From NCBI RefSeq assembly GCF_024692365.1, contig NZ_JAILMR010000120.1:1-36030 (forward strand): 36,030 nucleotides of DNA, read 5' to 3'. Made by a program: the position numbers and the translations under genes. Under the pieces are notes generated by a model. It was given only the letters and a program-made list of their open reading frames with translations. It did not search any database and was not told the origin of the DNA. This DNA comes from Ruminococcus sp. Its GTDB lineage: Bacteria > Bacillota > Clostridia > Oscillospirales > Ruminococcaceae. Every line of letters starts with the position of its first letter. The stretch's first letter is position 1. Positions 16,127 to 24,418 of the stretch are shown one piece after another.

Positions 16127-18412
16127 TTATTTACCTCTCTTAAATATTCTGTCTCGCCATGATGTTGGCTGTTTTTTAACTACAAATCTTCTCAGGTCGG
16201 GCACGTTAAGGTCATAGACGTACTGCCCTATCTGATGTTCTTCCATCACCGTCGTGTTGAAGAACTTTTCAACGCTCTGATATCCTGTGGGCACGAAGAA
16301 TACTATATCGAAGCCTATCAGGTTCAGGAATGCGATTATGATGGAATCTTCAAGTGATATCATCCTCTCGCCCGGATTGATGTATATCAGCTTGGGGTTT
16401 GACTTTGTAAAATCAAAGCTCTGTATTTTTCTGACCATATCCATATTAAGGTTCATTATGGTCGCGACTATCGTGTACTCGGTGCCGTTTTCAAAAGTAC
16501 CCTTTATCATACGGCTGTCGATGAGGAGCTGTAATTTATCCAGCATATGATCCTGTATCTCATCGCGCAGGAATCCGTATCGGTAGCTGGGGTGGTTCTT
16601 GATGACCCGCCTTTGCAGCATACCTCTTTTAAGGAACTCCGTGCTGTAACTCTTCATCTCGTTATAACTGTCTGTACTTATATAAGGCGCCTGTGTTATA
16701 AGGAACGTATCGGGAGTAAGCAGCTGTTTTATGCTGCCCCAGTACTGTTCCAGATCGCCGTCCTTAACGCCCGAAACTTTTGCGAAGATTACAGGCATAT
16801 TCACCACATCTTCAACGGTACTGAAATTCGGGCGGTATTTGAGCTCCTCTTTCCACAGAAGAGCTATCTCCTCGTACATGGTCTTGAGGGTCAGTGCATT
16901 TGCCTTGGAATACTGCCTGTTTCGGTAGATGCCCGAATCCTGATACATCAGCGTATCGAGCTCTCGCTCGGCATGGTATGCCAGCGTACCCATCTGTATC
17001 TGTGTTGTCTCTGACGGGAATTTCTTCACATCGAGAGTTTCGGCACAGTTCTGTTCAAACAGCAGTTTGTCGTTTAAGCAGCATTTATCTGCACTAAGGT
17101 CGGGGACGAGTATGAGTACGTCCACAGGTAGCCTTGCCAGAAATCTCAGGAACATAGCTTCATGTTCGTTCTTGCAGCCGCCCATAAGTATGAAGCAGGC
17201 AAGTTCGGGCATTCGCCAGTTGTTGAAAAGCTGTGTCATATAGCGTTTCAGCCAGCATATGATGTATACCGCTTTGTTTGTCAGCCTGTTGAGGTTGCTG
17301 CCGTCGGCGGCACATTCACCAAGCATCGTATCGACAAAACTCTTAACCATTACCCTTTGCAGCTCGATATTGTTGCCGTAGCGTATCTGCAAAGCAAGGT
17401 CGGATATCATCTGCTCGGGCTGGTTATAATACTTTCTGGGAACGCCGTTTATCTCATCGGGTGACGGAAGAGGTATGCCCTCATCTATCACCACAACCTG
17501 TCTGCCGTTCTTTTTAAGTTCGAGCTGCATCTGGTACAGGTCGTTGAGGTAGGTCATCTTATCCCACACACCGTTGATTCGTGTGAAGATGTTATAGTAC
17601 ATCTTGGGGTCGGCGCCTCTTTCATTCGCGGGCTTTTTGAAATCCGCGATATGCTCTTCATCGCCGCTCATCCAAGCGTTGGTGCAGTTTGTGAACCTTG
17701 ATTCGGGTCCGTAGAGCCTCTGCCTGTTGGCTTCAGCCTGCTGCATCTGGCGCATACCTTTAAGGCTGAAACCTTCTGGGAAAGCGCCAAGTCCTGCAAT
17801 ATCCAGCTTATATGAAGTTTTCGACATTGGGTCGAGTTTGAGATACTCATCATCGCCGTTATACTGCAAAAGCACCACATCACAGCCTGCATTTGAAAGC
17901 ACGGTTATCAGCAGAAGTTCATAATTGCTGATATCGCCCTCATAGAGTATCTTCGGTACTTTGCTCTCGCCCAGCTGAGCTGTAACGCGCTCAAACTTAT
18001 AGTAGAGCCAACACATGAATTTGATATAGCAGTTTTTGAGCATATTATCATTTTTGCCCTGACTGCGCAGATCATTCATGGTATTATAAATAGAACCTGC
18101 AACGGCACCTCGCTGGTAATCACTCATTCGGGGGAGCCATTTTTTCAGCTTCATTGTCAGGAAATTCAGATCCATTTTGAAATCCATGCCCATCATTTCT
18201 TCAAAATAGGCGAGATTCTTATTATCAGGATTCGGTATCCTGCCCTCGATGATGACACCGCTTGTCCGTGCGGCTTCGTAATATTTTTTCAGAAATTCCG
18301 CTACCTGCTCGTTATATCCACAGACGCGGTAAAAATAAACTCCTTTTTCGGGTCTTGCGCTAAGTTCCTTGAAGTAGTCATCAAGCCCGACCAATCTCTT
18401 ATGTTCAAACAT
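16127..18412 (-). CDS. YceG-like Ter-operon protein
   Basis: The 761-residue product resembles the YceG-like family that sits directly before telA/yceH in Firmicutes Ter operons. It is longer than the roughly 540-residue Bacillus protein. Recognisable stretches are 'EGRIPNPDNKNLAYF' near residue 57, 'VVVIDEGIPLPSPDEINGVPRKYYNQ' near 310 and 'YINPGERMISLEDSIIIAFLNLIGFDIVFFVPTGYQSVE' near 700. The family has been proposed to belong to the same predicted biosynthetic module as the PRTase genes; no reaction is proven. It is soluble, with no signal peptide. It is first in the island and has a strong promoter upstream. Confidence 0.85.
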   Translation of the reverse strand: MFEHKRLVGLDDYFKELSARPEKGVYFYRVCGYNEQVAEFLKKYYEAARTSGVIIEGRIPNPDNKNLAYFEEMMGMDFKMDLNFLTMKLKKWLPRMSDYQRGAVAGSIYNTMNDLRSQGKNDNMLKNCYIKFMCWLYYKFERVTAQLGESKVPKILYEGDISNYELLLITVLSNAGCDVVLLQYNGDDEYLKLDPMSKTSYKLDIAGLGAFPEGFSLKGMRQMQQAEANRQRLYGPESRFTNCTNAWMSGDEEHIADFKKPANERGADPKMYYNIFTRINGVWDKMTYLNDLYQMQLELKKNGRQVVVIDEGIPLPSPDEINGVPRKYYNQPEQMISDLALQIRYGNNIELQRVMVKSFVDTMLGECAADGSNLNRLTNKAVYIICWLKRYMTQLFNNWRMPELACFILMGGCKNEHEAMFLRFLARLPVDVLILVPDLSADKCCLNDKLLFEQNCAETLDVKKFPSETTQIQMGTLAYHAERELDTLMYQDSGIYRNRQYSKANALTLKTMYEEIALLWKEELKYRPNFSTVEDVVNMPVIFAKVSGVKDGDLEQYWGSIKQLLTPDTFLITQAPYISTDSYNEMKSYSTEFLKRGMLQRRVIKNHPSYRYGFLRDEIQDHMLDKLQLLIDSRMIKGTFENGTEYTIVATIMNLNMDMVRKIQSFDFTKSNPKLIYINPGERMISLEDSIIIAFLNLIGFDIVFFVPTGYQSVEKFFNTTVMEEHQIGQYVYDLNVPDLRRFVVKKQPTSWRDRIFKRGK

Positions 18413-18430
18413 TCAGACATACCCTTATTT

Positions 18431-18549
18431 ATCCGCCGAACACGCCTGTTTTATCGGCTTTTGGCGGAGCATTTTTTCTTTTGGATAACACCTTTTTTCA
18501 GGTATTATTTTCCTCATATATTATACCTCATTCACCAAATAAAAGTCAA
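18431..18549 (-). promoter_or_regulatory. Promoter and leader hairpin of the Ter island
   Basis: On the minus strand TTGACT (18544-18549) and TATAAT (18520-18525) are separated by 18 bp. The leader of about 100 nt can fold TCCGCC near 18432 against GGCGGA near 18464. No T-tract follows, so it is not a terminator. Confidence 0.78.
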
Positions 18550-18714
18550 GAGTTATTAATAGTTTTGACTTCAATTCGGTAATTTAGATATATCGACTCA
18601 ATATTTGTTAGTCATTTCTCCCAAAGTGCATATGTTGATATTGTGAAAATCGACAGGGACGAGTCGGCGTGGAAAGATGCTGTTTTTTGAGATAACTTTG
18701 TCTGCGGTACCGCT

Positions 18715-18779
18715 TAATGAATAGTGAATATTGAATAATGAATAATAATGGTTTCGCCTGCGGCGATGATTTTTTTGTT
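18715..18779. repeat. Degenerate heptamer repeat and GC-rich mini-hairpin
   Basis: Five heptamers in a row (TAATGAA, TAGTGAA, TATTGAA, TAATGAA, TAATAAT) span 18715-18749. They are followed by a TCGCC-TGC-GGCGA hairpin and a T-run ending near 18778. No plus-strand gene reads into it. It lies in the roughly 420-bp gap between the deacetylase and the Ter island, which otherwise holds only the promoter and terminator listed. Confidence 0.6.
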
Positions 18780-18788
18780 TTGAGTGCC

Positions 18789-18822
18789 AACAGGCACCTC
18801 TGTCTTTTTGGACAAAAGTGCC
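18789..18822 (-). terminator. Probable hairpin terminator after the PdaA-like gene
   Basis: CAGGCAC and GTGCCTG enclose a further GTC/GAC pairing, about 13 bases after the stop codon. No good U-tract follows on the minus strand, so termination is less certain than hairpin formation. Confidence 0.5.
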
Positions 18823-18834
18823 TGTATTTATGCT

Positions 18835-19674
18835 TTAGTTGAATTCAAAACCCTCTGCGCGTATGGCATCTATCAGATCGGGAAGAATTTGTGCGTTGGT
18901 TGCTGAAACCGAATGAAGAAGATATATCGCGCCGGGGTGTGCGGCGTTTTTCAGCTTTTCCAGTGATTCTGCTGGGTCGGGCTGATTGTCAACGTCCCAA
19001 TCGGCATAGGCGAAACTCCACAGCATGGTCTGATAGCCGCAATCGGAAGTCACCGCAAGAGACTGTTCGGAAAATTCGCCCATAGGCGGACGGAACAATT
19101 TCATATCAATCCCGAAATTCTTAATGATATACTCATGCAGTCCCATTATCTCGCCGCTGGCAGAATCGGGCGCAAGCGTTGGCATAGATTTGTGATTTAC
19201 CGAATGGTTTGCGATGATATGACCCTCATCTATCATACGTCGCACAAGTTCAGGGTTGCGTTCGGCATAATCCTGCACGAGAAAGAATATCGCTTTGACG
19301 TTCTTCTCTTTCAAGGTGTCAAGAATTTTTGCTGTATAGCCGTTTTCGTAGCCCTGATCGAAAGTCAGGGTGATCTTATCGGTATCCTCATTCAGTGCTG
19401 TAGCGTTGAACTTTCCGTAGGTCTTGTTAAAATCAAGCGCACCGATGGTACGGTTCTTTTCGTCCACCTGAACGCCCTGTCCGTAGCCATGTTTTTCTGC
19501 CGAAAGCACAGAATAATCCTTAGCCGCTTGTGCGGACATCATCACAGGTTCAGCCTCGGCAGTAGTTGTATCGTGAATATCATCCTTTTTGCCCGACTTC
19601 CCTGCTATGCCGCAGGCAGTCAGCACGCCCGCCGTGAAAACAGCGGCAAGTCTTGCCAATATGAGCTTGTTCAT
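18835..19674 (-). CDS. pdaA: PdaA-like polysaccharide (delta-lactam) deacetylase lipoprotein
   Basis: I chose the ATG at 19674 over 19680 because GGAGG lies seven bases upstream, against one base for the other. The 279-residue product has a signal peptide with lipobox 'LTAC' (Cys21). Its NodB-type deacetylase domain has 'TFDQGYENGYT' (Asp106), the metal-binding 'NHSVNH' (His157, His161), 'RPPMGEFSE' (195-203) and 'HPGAIYLLHSVS' (His254). The Gln after Asp106 and the motif set match PdaA, which removes acetyl groups from muramic acid during delta-lactam formation in spore cortex. Ruminococci are not well known as spore formers, so the substrate may be vegetative peptidoglycan. It has no close operon partner. 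Confidence 0.88.
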   Translation of the reverse strand: MNKLILARLAAVFTAGVLTACGIAGKSGKKDDIHDTTTAEAEPVMMSAQAAKDYSVLSAEKHGYGQGVQVDEKNRTIGALDFNKTYGKFNATALNEDTDKITLTFDQGYENGYTAKILDTLKEKNVKAIFFLVQDYAERNPELVRRMIDEGHIIANHSVNHKSMPTLAPDSASGEIMGLHEYIIKNFGIDMKLFRPPMGEFSEQSLAVTSDCGYQTMLWSFAYADWDVDNQPDPAESLEKLKNAAHPGAIYLLHSVSATNAQILPDLIDAIRAEGFEFN

Positions 19675-19724
19675 GCACATTCCTCCTTTTTCACAGTATC
19701 TGCAAAAGCGGAGAATACATACAC

Positions 19725-19757
19725 AAAAAGAGGGCGGAAAATTATCCCGTCCTCTTT
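19725..19757 (-). terminator. Intrinsic terminator after ireB
   Basis: On the minus strand AAAGAGGACGG pairs with CCGCCCTCTTT with one mismatch, followed by TTTTTG, about 12 bases after the ireB stop. Confidence 0.8.
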
Positions 19758-19769
19758 GACAGCTTATTA

Positions 19770-20015
19770 TCAGTCCTGAAGATAGTTCTTCACCAACGCC
19801 TGAAGAAGTTCATCTCTGTCGATATGGCGGATCAGACTTCTGGCATTGTTATATGTGGTTATGTAGGTCGGATCCTCGGAAAGGATATAACCTACTATCT
19901 GATTTACAGGATTATAGCCCTTTTCTTTCAGCGCGTCGTATACTTCCGTCAATGTCTTTTTAAGTTCGGATTCCTTATCACGCTGAAGCGAAAATTCCAT
20001 TGTTCTGTCGTTCAT
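19770..20015 (-). CDS. ireB: IreB-family regulatory phosphoprotein (UPF0297)
   Basis: The ATG at 20015 follows AAGGAGATGAATCAT and gives 81 residues, close to the family's usual 85-90. Longer in-frame starts lie upstream of the promoter. The sequence '[72 protein letters not shown]' is diagnostic; in the family, N-terminal threonines are phosphorylated by a PASTA kinase (IreK) and the protein affects envelope stress and cephalosporin tolerance. In most Firmicutes it sits between alaS and ruvX; here it stands alone with its own promoter and terminator. Confidence 0.93.
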   Translation of the reverse strand: MNDRTMEFSLQRDKESELKKTLTEVYDALKEKGYNPVNQIVGYILSEDPTYITTYNNARSLIRHIDRDELLQALVKNYLQD

Positions 20016-20084
20016 ATGATTCATCTCCTTGCTATACAGGATCACATCGCTGCACTCTGGCGGACGTATATGTTCCTTTTTAAT

Positions 20085-20113
20085 ATTATACTCTATTTTT
20101 TGGAAAATAACAA
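20085..20113 (-). promoter_or_regulatory. ireB promoter
   Basis: TTGTTA (20108-20113) and TATAAT (20085-20090) on the minus strand, 17-bp spacer. Confidence 0.78.
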
Positions 20114-20175
20114 GGGGTATAATGAATTTTATCAAATTTGCACAAATTTCGCAACAGAATTTTTACAATTTGTAT

Positions 20176-22590
20176 TTATCTCAGCTCTGCGCCGATAGCA
20201 GAAAGCTCCTTGATAGCCTTTTCCATTGCCTTATCAGCCTGATCGTCGGTCAGTGTGCCTTCAAGTGATCTCATAGATATGGAGTAGGAAACAGACTTCT
20301 TGCCAGCTTCGATCTGCTCGCCTCTGTATACGTCGAAGAGAGTAACGCTCTCGAGTATACCGCTGACTGCCTTCTTGATAGCCTTTTCAAGCGCAGCTGC
20401 TGGAACTTCCTCATCGCATACAACCGAGAGGTCTCTAGTAGATGCGGGGAACTTAGGCAGGGGCTTGTAAGTCTTTGTATCGCAGGAAAGCTCCATCAGC
20501 TCGGGGATATTTATCTTGCCGATATAGGTTCTAGCTTCGATGCCGTAGTTCTCCATTACCTTGGGGTGAAGCTCACCGATGATACCTATCTGCTTGCCGT
20601 CTATCTTGATAACAGCGCATCTGCCCGGGTGGAAAGCGCTTACCTCAGCGAACTCGCAGTTCTCATCAGGTCTTTCATACTCAGCTTCGGGAACGCCTAC
20701 TGCATTCAGCAGACCATCTGCCATACCCTTGATGGTATAGAAATCAGCGGAACTGTCAGTGGTATCATAGAAGCCGAAACCAAGTCTTACAGGCTCGTTG
20801 GGGAGAACTTCGCCCTCAACGGGGATATACTCGTTACCCATCTCGAATACATAGCACTCGGGGTTACGGTAGCTGTTATTTCTTGCAACAACTTCCAGAA
20901 CAGAGGGAATGATAGTTGTTCTCATGACACTGGTATCCTCACCCAGAGGATTCATGATGGTCACGGTATTTCTCAGCTTGCTGTCAGCAGGGAGAGCTAT
21001 CTTATCGAAGTACTTTGGCGAGATAAAAGAGAATGTCTCAATCTCGTTGAGACCCATGGAGAGCATTGCTGCCTTTACCTTGCGCTCAAAATTCTGCTTG
21101 GGAGTACGCTGTGCGTTAGCAACACCTCTGATTATGGTGTCGGGAATGCTGTTGTAGCCGTAGATACGTGCAACTTCCTCAGCGATATCTGCCTTGCAGC
21201 CGATGTCAACTCTGAACCAGGGAGCGTAAACTCTGCCGTCTTTAACGGTGAATTCAAGCTTTTCCAGAATGCTGATCATTTCAGCTTCGGGTATATCTGT
21301 GCCGAGGAACTTGTTTATCCAGTCTGCACTAAACTCAACATTAAGAGGAGTCTCATTCTGGTAATTCTCGTCGATGACTGTCTTTACAACTTCACCTGCA
21401 CCCAGTTCTTCAACCAGCTGGCAAGCACGCATCAGAGCTTCATAGCACTCGTGGGGGTCAAGACCCTTGTCGTATCTTGAAGAAGCATCTGTTCTCATGC
21501 GGAGCTTCTTTGCTGTGGTTGCAACACTTGCGCCGTCAAAGCAAGCAGACTCAAATACAACGGTAGTGGTATCGTCCATGATACCGCTGTACTCGCCGCC
21601 CATAACACCTGCTACGGCTACGGGCTTCTTAGCGTCGGCGATGACCAGCATTTCCTCGGAAAGCTCTCTCTCGATGCCGTCCAGAGTAGTTATTTTCTCG
21701 CCCTGCTTTGCGTTGCGGACATTTATCTCAGCACCCTCAACATATCTCAGGTCGAAAGCGTGCATGGGTCTGCCGTATTCAAGCATAACGTAGTTTGTGA
21801 TATCAACGAAGTTGTTGATAGGACGAACGCCGCTTGCACGAAGTCTCTCTCTCATCCATCTTGGAGAAGGACCGATTTTAACGTTCTTTACGATAGCACC
21901 GATGTATCTCTTGCAGAGGTCGGTGTTGTGTATCTTGACTTTCAACATCTCGTTGATATCGCCGTCGATGCCCTTGAACTCAGGCTTCTTGACTTTCAGC
22001 TCCTTGCCGAAAGTAGCAGCTGTCTCTCTTGCAAGACCGATAACGGACATACAATCGGGACGATTTGAAGTTATCTCAAACTCAACAGTGGTATCATTGA
22101 AGCCGATAGCCTCGCGGATATCCTTGCCGATGGTTTTGTCGCAGTCATCGCCAAGAATGAAAATGCCGTCTTCGATAGCGTAAGGGAAATCATGAACGGA
22201 AAGACCCAGTTCGCCCAGAGAGCAAAGCATACCGTTTGAAGCCTCGCCTCTCAGCTTGCCCTTTGTGATCTTAACTGTCTTACCCTCGTGAAGTACGGTG
22301 GACTTGTGCTTTGCAACGGGAACGAAATCGTCCTTTTTAACGTTCTGTGCGCCAGTAACTATCTGAACCAGCGCGCCCTCGCCAACGTCAAGCTGACAGA
22401 TGAACATATGGTCGGAATTGGGGTGAGGAACTATCTCCTTTACCTGACCTACCACAACGTTCTCCAGATAATCGCCCTCAACGCCGTAGCACTCTACCTT
22501 AGAGCCCGAAAGGGTTATACCCGAAACAAAATCCTTTATAGGCATATCGCAGTCAACATAGTCTGCGAGCCATCTCATTGAAAGATCCAT
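20176..22590 (-). CDS. pheT: Phenylalanine-tRNA ligase beta subunit
   Basis: The 804-residue product has the full bacterial PheT layout: an OB-fold tRNA-binding domain (about 40-150, 'VVGQVKEIVPHPNSDHM'), B3/B4 editing region (about 205-380), B5 domain (about 400-475), a catalytic-like core, and a C-terminal FDX-ACB anticodon domain (about 710-804, 'KFPASTRDLSVVCDEEVP'). With PheS it forms the alpha2-beta2 enzyme that charges tRNA-Phe. The ATG at 22590 follows GGAGGATAAATA. It is separated from pheS by a small membrane-protein gene and a 168-bp gap, unlike the usual direct pheST junction. Confidence 0.98.
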   Translation of the reverse strand: MDLSMRWLADYVDCDMPIKDFVSGITLSGSKVECYGVEGDYLENVVVGQVKEIVPHPNSDHMFICQLDVGEGALVQIVTGAQNVKKDDFVPVAKHKSTVLHEGKTVKITKGKLRGEASNGMLCSLGELGLSVHDFPYAIEDGIFILGDDCDKTIGKDIREAIGFNDTTVEFEITSNRPDCMSVIGLARETAATFGKELKVKKPEFKGIDGDINEMLKVKIHNTDLCKRYIGAIVKNVKIGPSPRWMRERLRASGVRPINNFVDITNYVMLEYGRPMHAFDLRYVEGAEINVRNAKQGEKITTLDGIERELSEEMLVIADAKKPVAVAGVMGGEYSGIMDDTTTVVFESACFDGASVATTAKKLRMRTDASSRYDKGLDPHECYEALMRACQLVEELGAGEVVKTVIDENYQNETPLNVEFSADWINKFLGTDIPEAEMISILEKLEFTVKDGRVYAPWFRVDIGCKADIAEEVARIYGYNSIPDTIIRGVANAQRTPKQNFERKVKAAMLSMGLNEIETFSFISPKYFDKIALPADSKLRNTVTIMNPLGEDTSVMRTTIIPSVLEVVARNNSYRNPECYVFEMGNEYIPVEGEVLPNEPVRLGFGFYDTTDSSADFYTIKGMADGLLNAVGVPEAEYERPDENCEFAEVSAFHPGRCAVIKIDGKQIGIIGELHPKVMENYGIEARTYIGKINIPELMELSCDTKTYKPLPKFPASTRDLSVVCDEEVPAAALEKAIKKAVSGILESVTLFDVYRGEQIEAGKKSVSYSISMRSLEGTLTDDQADKAMEKAIKELSAIGAELR

Positions 22591-22758
22591 TTATTTATCC
22601 TCCGTATAATCATTTTGAATTAATCATTATTTGAATTCATTTTACCGCACCGAACTTTTATCCGACGAATGATATCCTGCTATTCTTTCAGGAACAGCCG
22701 GAACAATACACATCTTATAGAACCGGTTGTTTTTTTAATCATTCATTATATCATTCCT

Positions 22759-23259
22759 CTATCGTTCTTTAAACTCAGCCCGATAGCAGTGTTTTCTCAG
22801 ACATTTGCATACCTGCATATATGTATCTTCGGGAACAGTACCGCGTCCGCCGAATTTTTTCAGTGTGTACTTCTTATCCTTTGTAACGAGTACTATTTTA
22901 AGTCTCCCGCTGCCGTAAAGTTCGGCTGATACTACATCGCTGTAATGTACTATACTCAAATCTCCGCAATAAAGCAGAGCATTATTCATAAAGTAAAAGT
23001 AAGGCGGTATATCTTCGCTCATCTCAATATCATTTTCTATATCGCCGCGATAGCTGCCTATAACGAACAGGCGCTTCCATTTCAACTTGTAGTATTTCAC
23101 GATACAGTACACCATCGGAAGTACACCCGACGCTGTAACGATAAGGTTAGCCAGCCCTTCTGGCAGCTTCACGCCTATCACGGTAACTACCGCGAACACG
23201 ATAGCTAGATTTCGATAAAAGTACAAACTTCCGTACAGTATGTGTCTGAGCTTATCCAT
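22759..23259 (-). CDS. Small two-TM membrane protein between pheS and pheT
   Basis: The 166-residue product has two hydrophobic segments near the N-terminus (about 14-32 and 37-54). A mixed, beta-rich region follows ('SIVHYSDVVSAELYGSGRLKIVLVTKDKKYTLKKFG'), with the look of a bacterial PH-like or YcxB-like domain, and then a basic C-terminus. I do not recognise a named family. The start lies two bases after the pheS stop with GGAG inside the pheS end, so it is translated as part of the phe operon. The protein at 27351-28001 has a similar plan. The function is unknown. Confidence 0.72.
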   Translation of the reverse strand: MDKLRHILYGSLYFYRNLAIVFAVVTVIGVKLPEGLANLIVTASGVLPMVYCIVKYYKLKWKRLFVIGSYRGDIENDIEMSEDIPPYFYFMNNALLYCGDLSIVHYSDVVSAELYGSGRLKIVLVTKDKKYTLKKFGGRGTVPEDTYMQVCKCLRKHCYRAEFKER

Positions 23260-23261
23260 TA

Positions 23262-24281
23262 TCAGAACTGCTCCAGGAACCTCATGTCGTTCTCATAAAG
23301 CAGACGCATATCATTTATGCTGTAACGACCCATTGTGATTCTTTCAAGACCGATACCGAAAGCGAAACCGCTATAAACCTCGGGGTCGATGCCGCATTCT
23401 TCAAGCACCTTGGGGTGAACCATACCCGAACCCAGGAGTTCTACCCAGCCTTCCTGCTTGCACATCGAACAGCCCTTGCCGTGGCAGTTGAAGCACATCA
23501 GGTCAACCTCTGCGGAAGGCTCGGTGTAGGGGAAGTGGTGAGGTCTGAAACGAACCTGAGTTTCCTCACCGTAAAGACGCTTCATCAGCAGTTCGAGAGT
23601 ACCTTTGAGGTCAGCCATTGTGATGCCCTTGTCTATAACAAGACCCTCTATCTGATGGAACAGAGGTGAATGAGTTGCGTCAACAGCATCGGAACGATAA
23701 ACTCTGCCGGGAGAGATTATGCGGATAGGAGGCTTTCTGTTCTCCATAGTTCTTATCTGAACGGAGGAAGTCTGTGTTCTCAGCAGAACGTTCTCGTTGA
23801 TATAGAAAGTATCCTGAGTATCTCTTGCAGGGTGGTGCTTGGGCATATTCAGTGCCTCGAAACAGTAGTGGTCTGTCTCAACCTCGGGACCTTCAACTAT
23901 ATCAAAGCCCATGCCGAGGAATACTTCCTCTACCTGCTCGAGAGTTACCTGCAGAGGGTGAGCCCTGCCTATCTTGGTCTTCTTGCCGGGGAGAGTAACG
24001 TCAAGTCTTTCAGCTTTAAGACGGAGTTCCTCAGCCTTGCTTTTCAGTTCTTCCTTACGAGCGTTTAGGGCTTCCTCGATATCGCTTCTTACCTTGTTTG
24101 CCAGCTGACCGATAACAGGTCTTTCCTCTGCGGAGAGCTTGCCCATCTGCTTGAGTATAGCAGTCAGTTCGCCCTTTTTGCCGAGGAACCTTACACGGAA
24201 ATCCTCCAGCAGCTTGATGTCGCTGATGCCCGAAAGTTCGGACTTAGCGCGTTCCTCGATGCTAGTTAACTGTTCTTTCAT
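23262..24281 (-). CDS. pheS: Phenylalanine-tRNA ligase alpha subunit
   Basis: The 339-residue product has an N-terminal coiled-coil arm (about 1-90) and the class II synthetase core. Visible motifs are '[10 protein letters not shown]' (motif 2 region), '[17 protein letters not shown]', and '[18 protein letters not shown]' (motif 3). The length is normal. It activates phenylalanine and transfers it to tRNA-Phe together with PheT. The ATG at 24281 follows TAGGAGGATAAAC. Upstream is a TATAAT (24299-24304) without a convincing -35, so a weak local promoter is possible besides the T-box-controlled one further up. Confidence 0.98.
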   Translation of the reverse strand: MKEQLTSIEERAKSELSGISDIKLLEDFRVRFLGKKGELTAILKQMGKLSAEERPVIGQLANKVRSDIEEALNARKEELKSKAEELRLKAERLDVTLPGKKTKIGRAHPLQVTLEQVEEVFLGMGFDIVEGPEVETDHYCFEALNMPKHHPARDTQDTFYINENVLLRTQTSSVQIRTMENRKPPIRIISPGRVYRSDAVDATHSPLFHQIEGLVIDKGITMADLKGTLELLMKRLYGEETQVRFRPHHFPYTEPSAEVDLMCFNCHGKGCSMCKQEGWVELLGSGMVHPKVLEECGIDPEVYSGFAFGIGLERITMGRYSINDMRLLYENDMRFLEQF

Positions 24282-24312
24282 GTTTATCCTCCTAAAAAAT
24301 TATACTTAACTT

Positions 24313-24418
24313 ATATACTAAACTCTATTGCAAAATACGCATATAAAGCTCACATGAGCTATGCTTTTTGCGATCGGGAGCTTTAGAGGCGCATATTTTG
24401 CTATAGAGTTTAGTATAT
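24313..24418. repeat. 106-bp inverted-repeat element (MITE-like) upstream of pheS
   Basis: The ends form a long inverted repeat: ATATACTAAACTCTAT and on (from 24313) matches the complement of the end at 24418 over about 28 bp with few mismatches. A second AAAGCTC/GAGCTTT pairing lies inside. TA-rich flanks fit a Tc1/IS630-type TA duplication. The element fills the gap from the methyltransferase stop codon to just before the pheS ribosome site. It codes for nothing. It could also be a processing hairpin in the mRNA. Confidence 0.65.

Noticed and set aside
20566-21480. 304-codon plus-strand ORF over pheT
   Set aside because: pheT is certain on the other strand; this frame has no recognisable domain.
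22591-22758. 23-codon ORF and a plus-strand terminator-like hairpin before pheT
   Set aside because: No ribosome site for the ORF and no plus-strand gene that would need the terminator.
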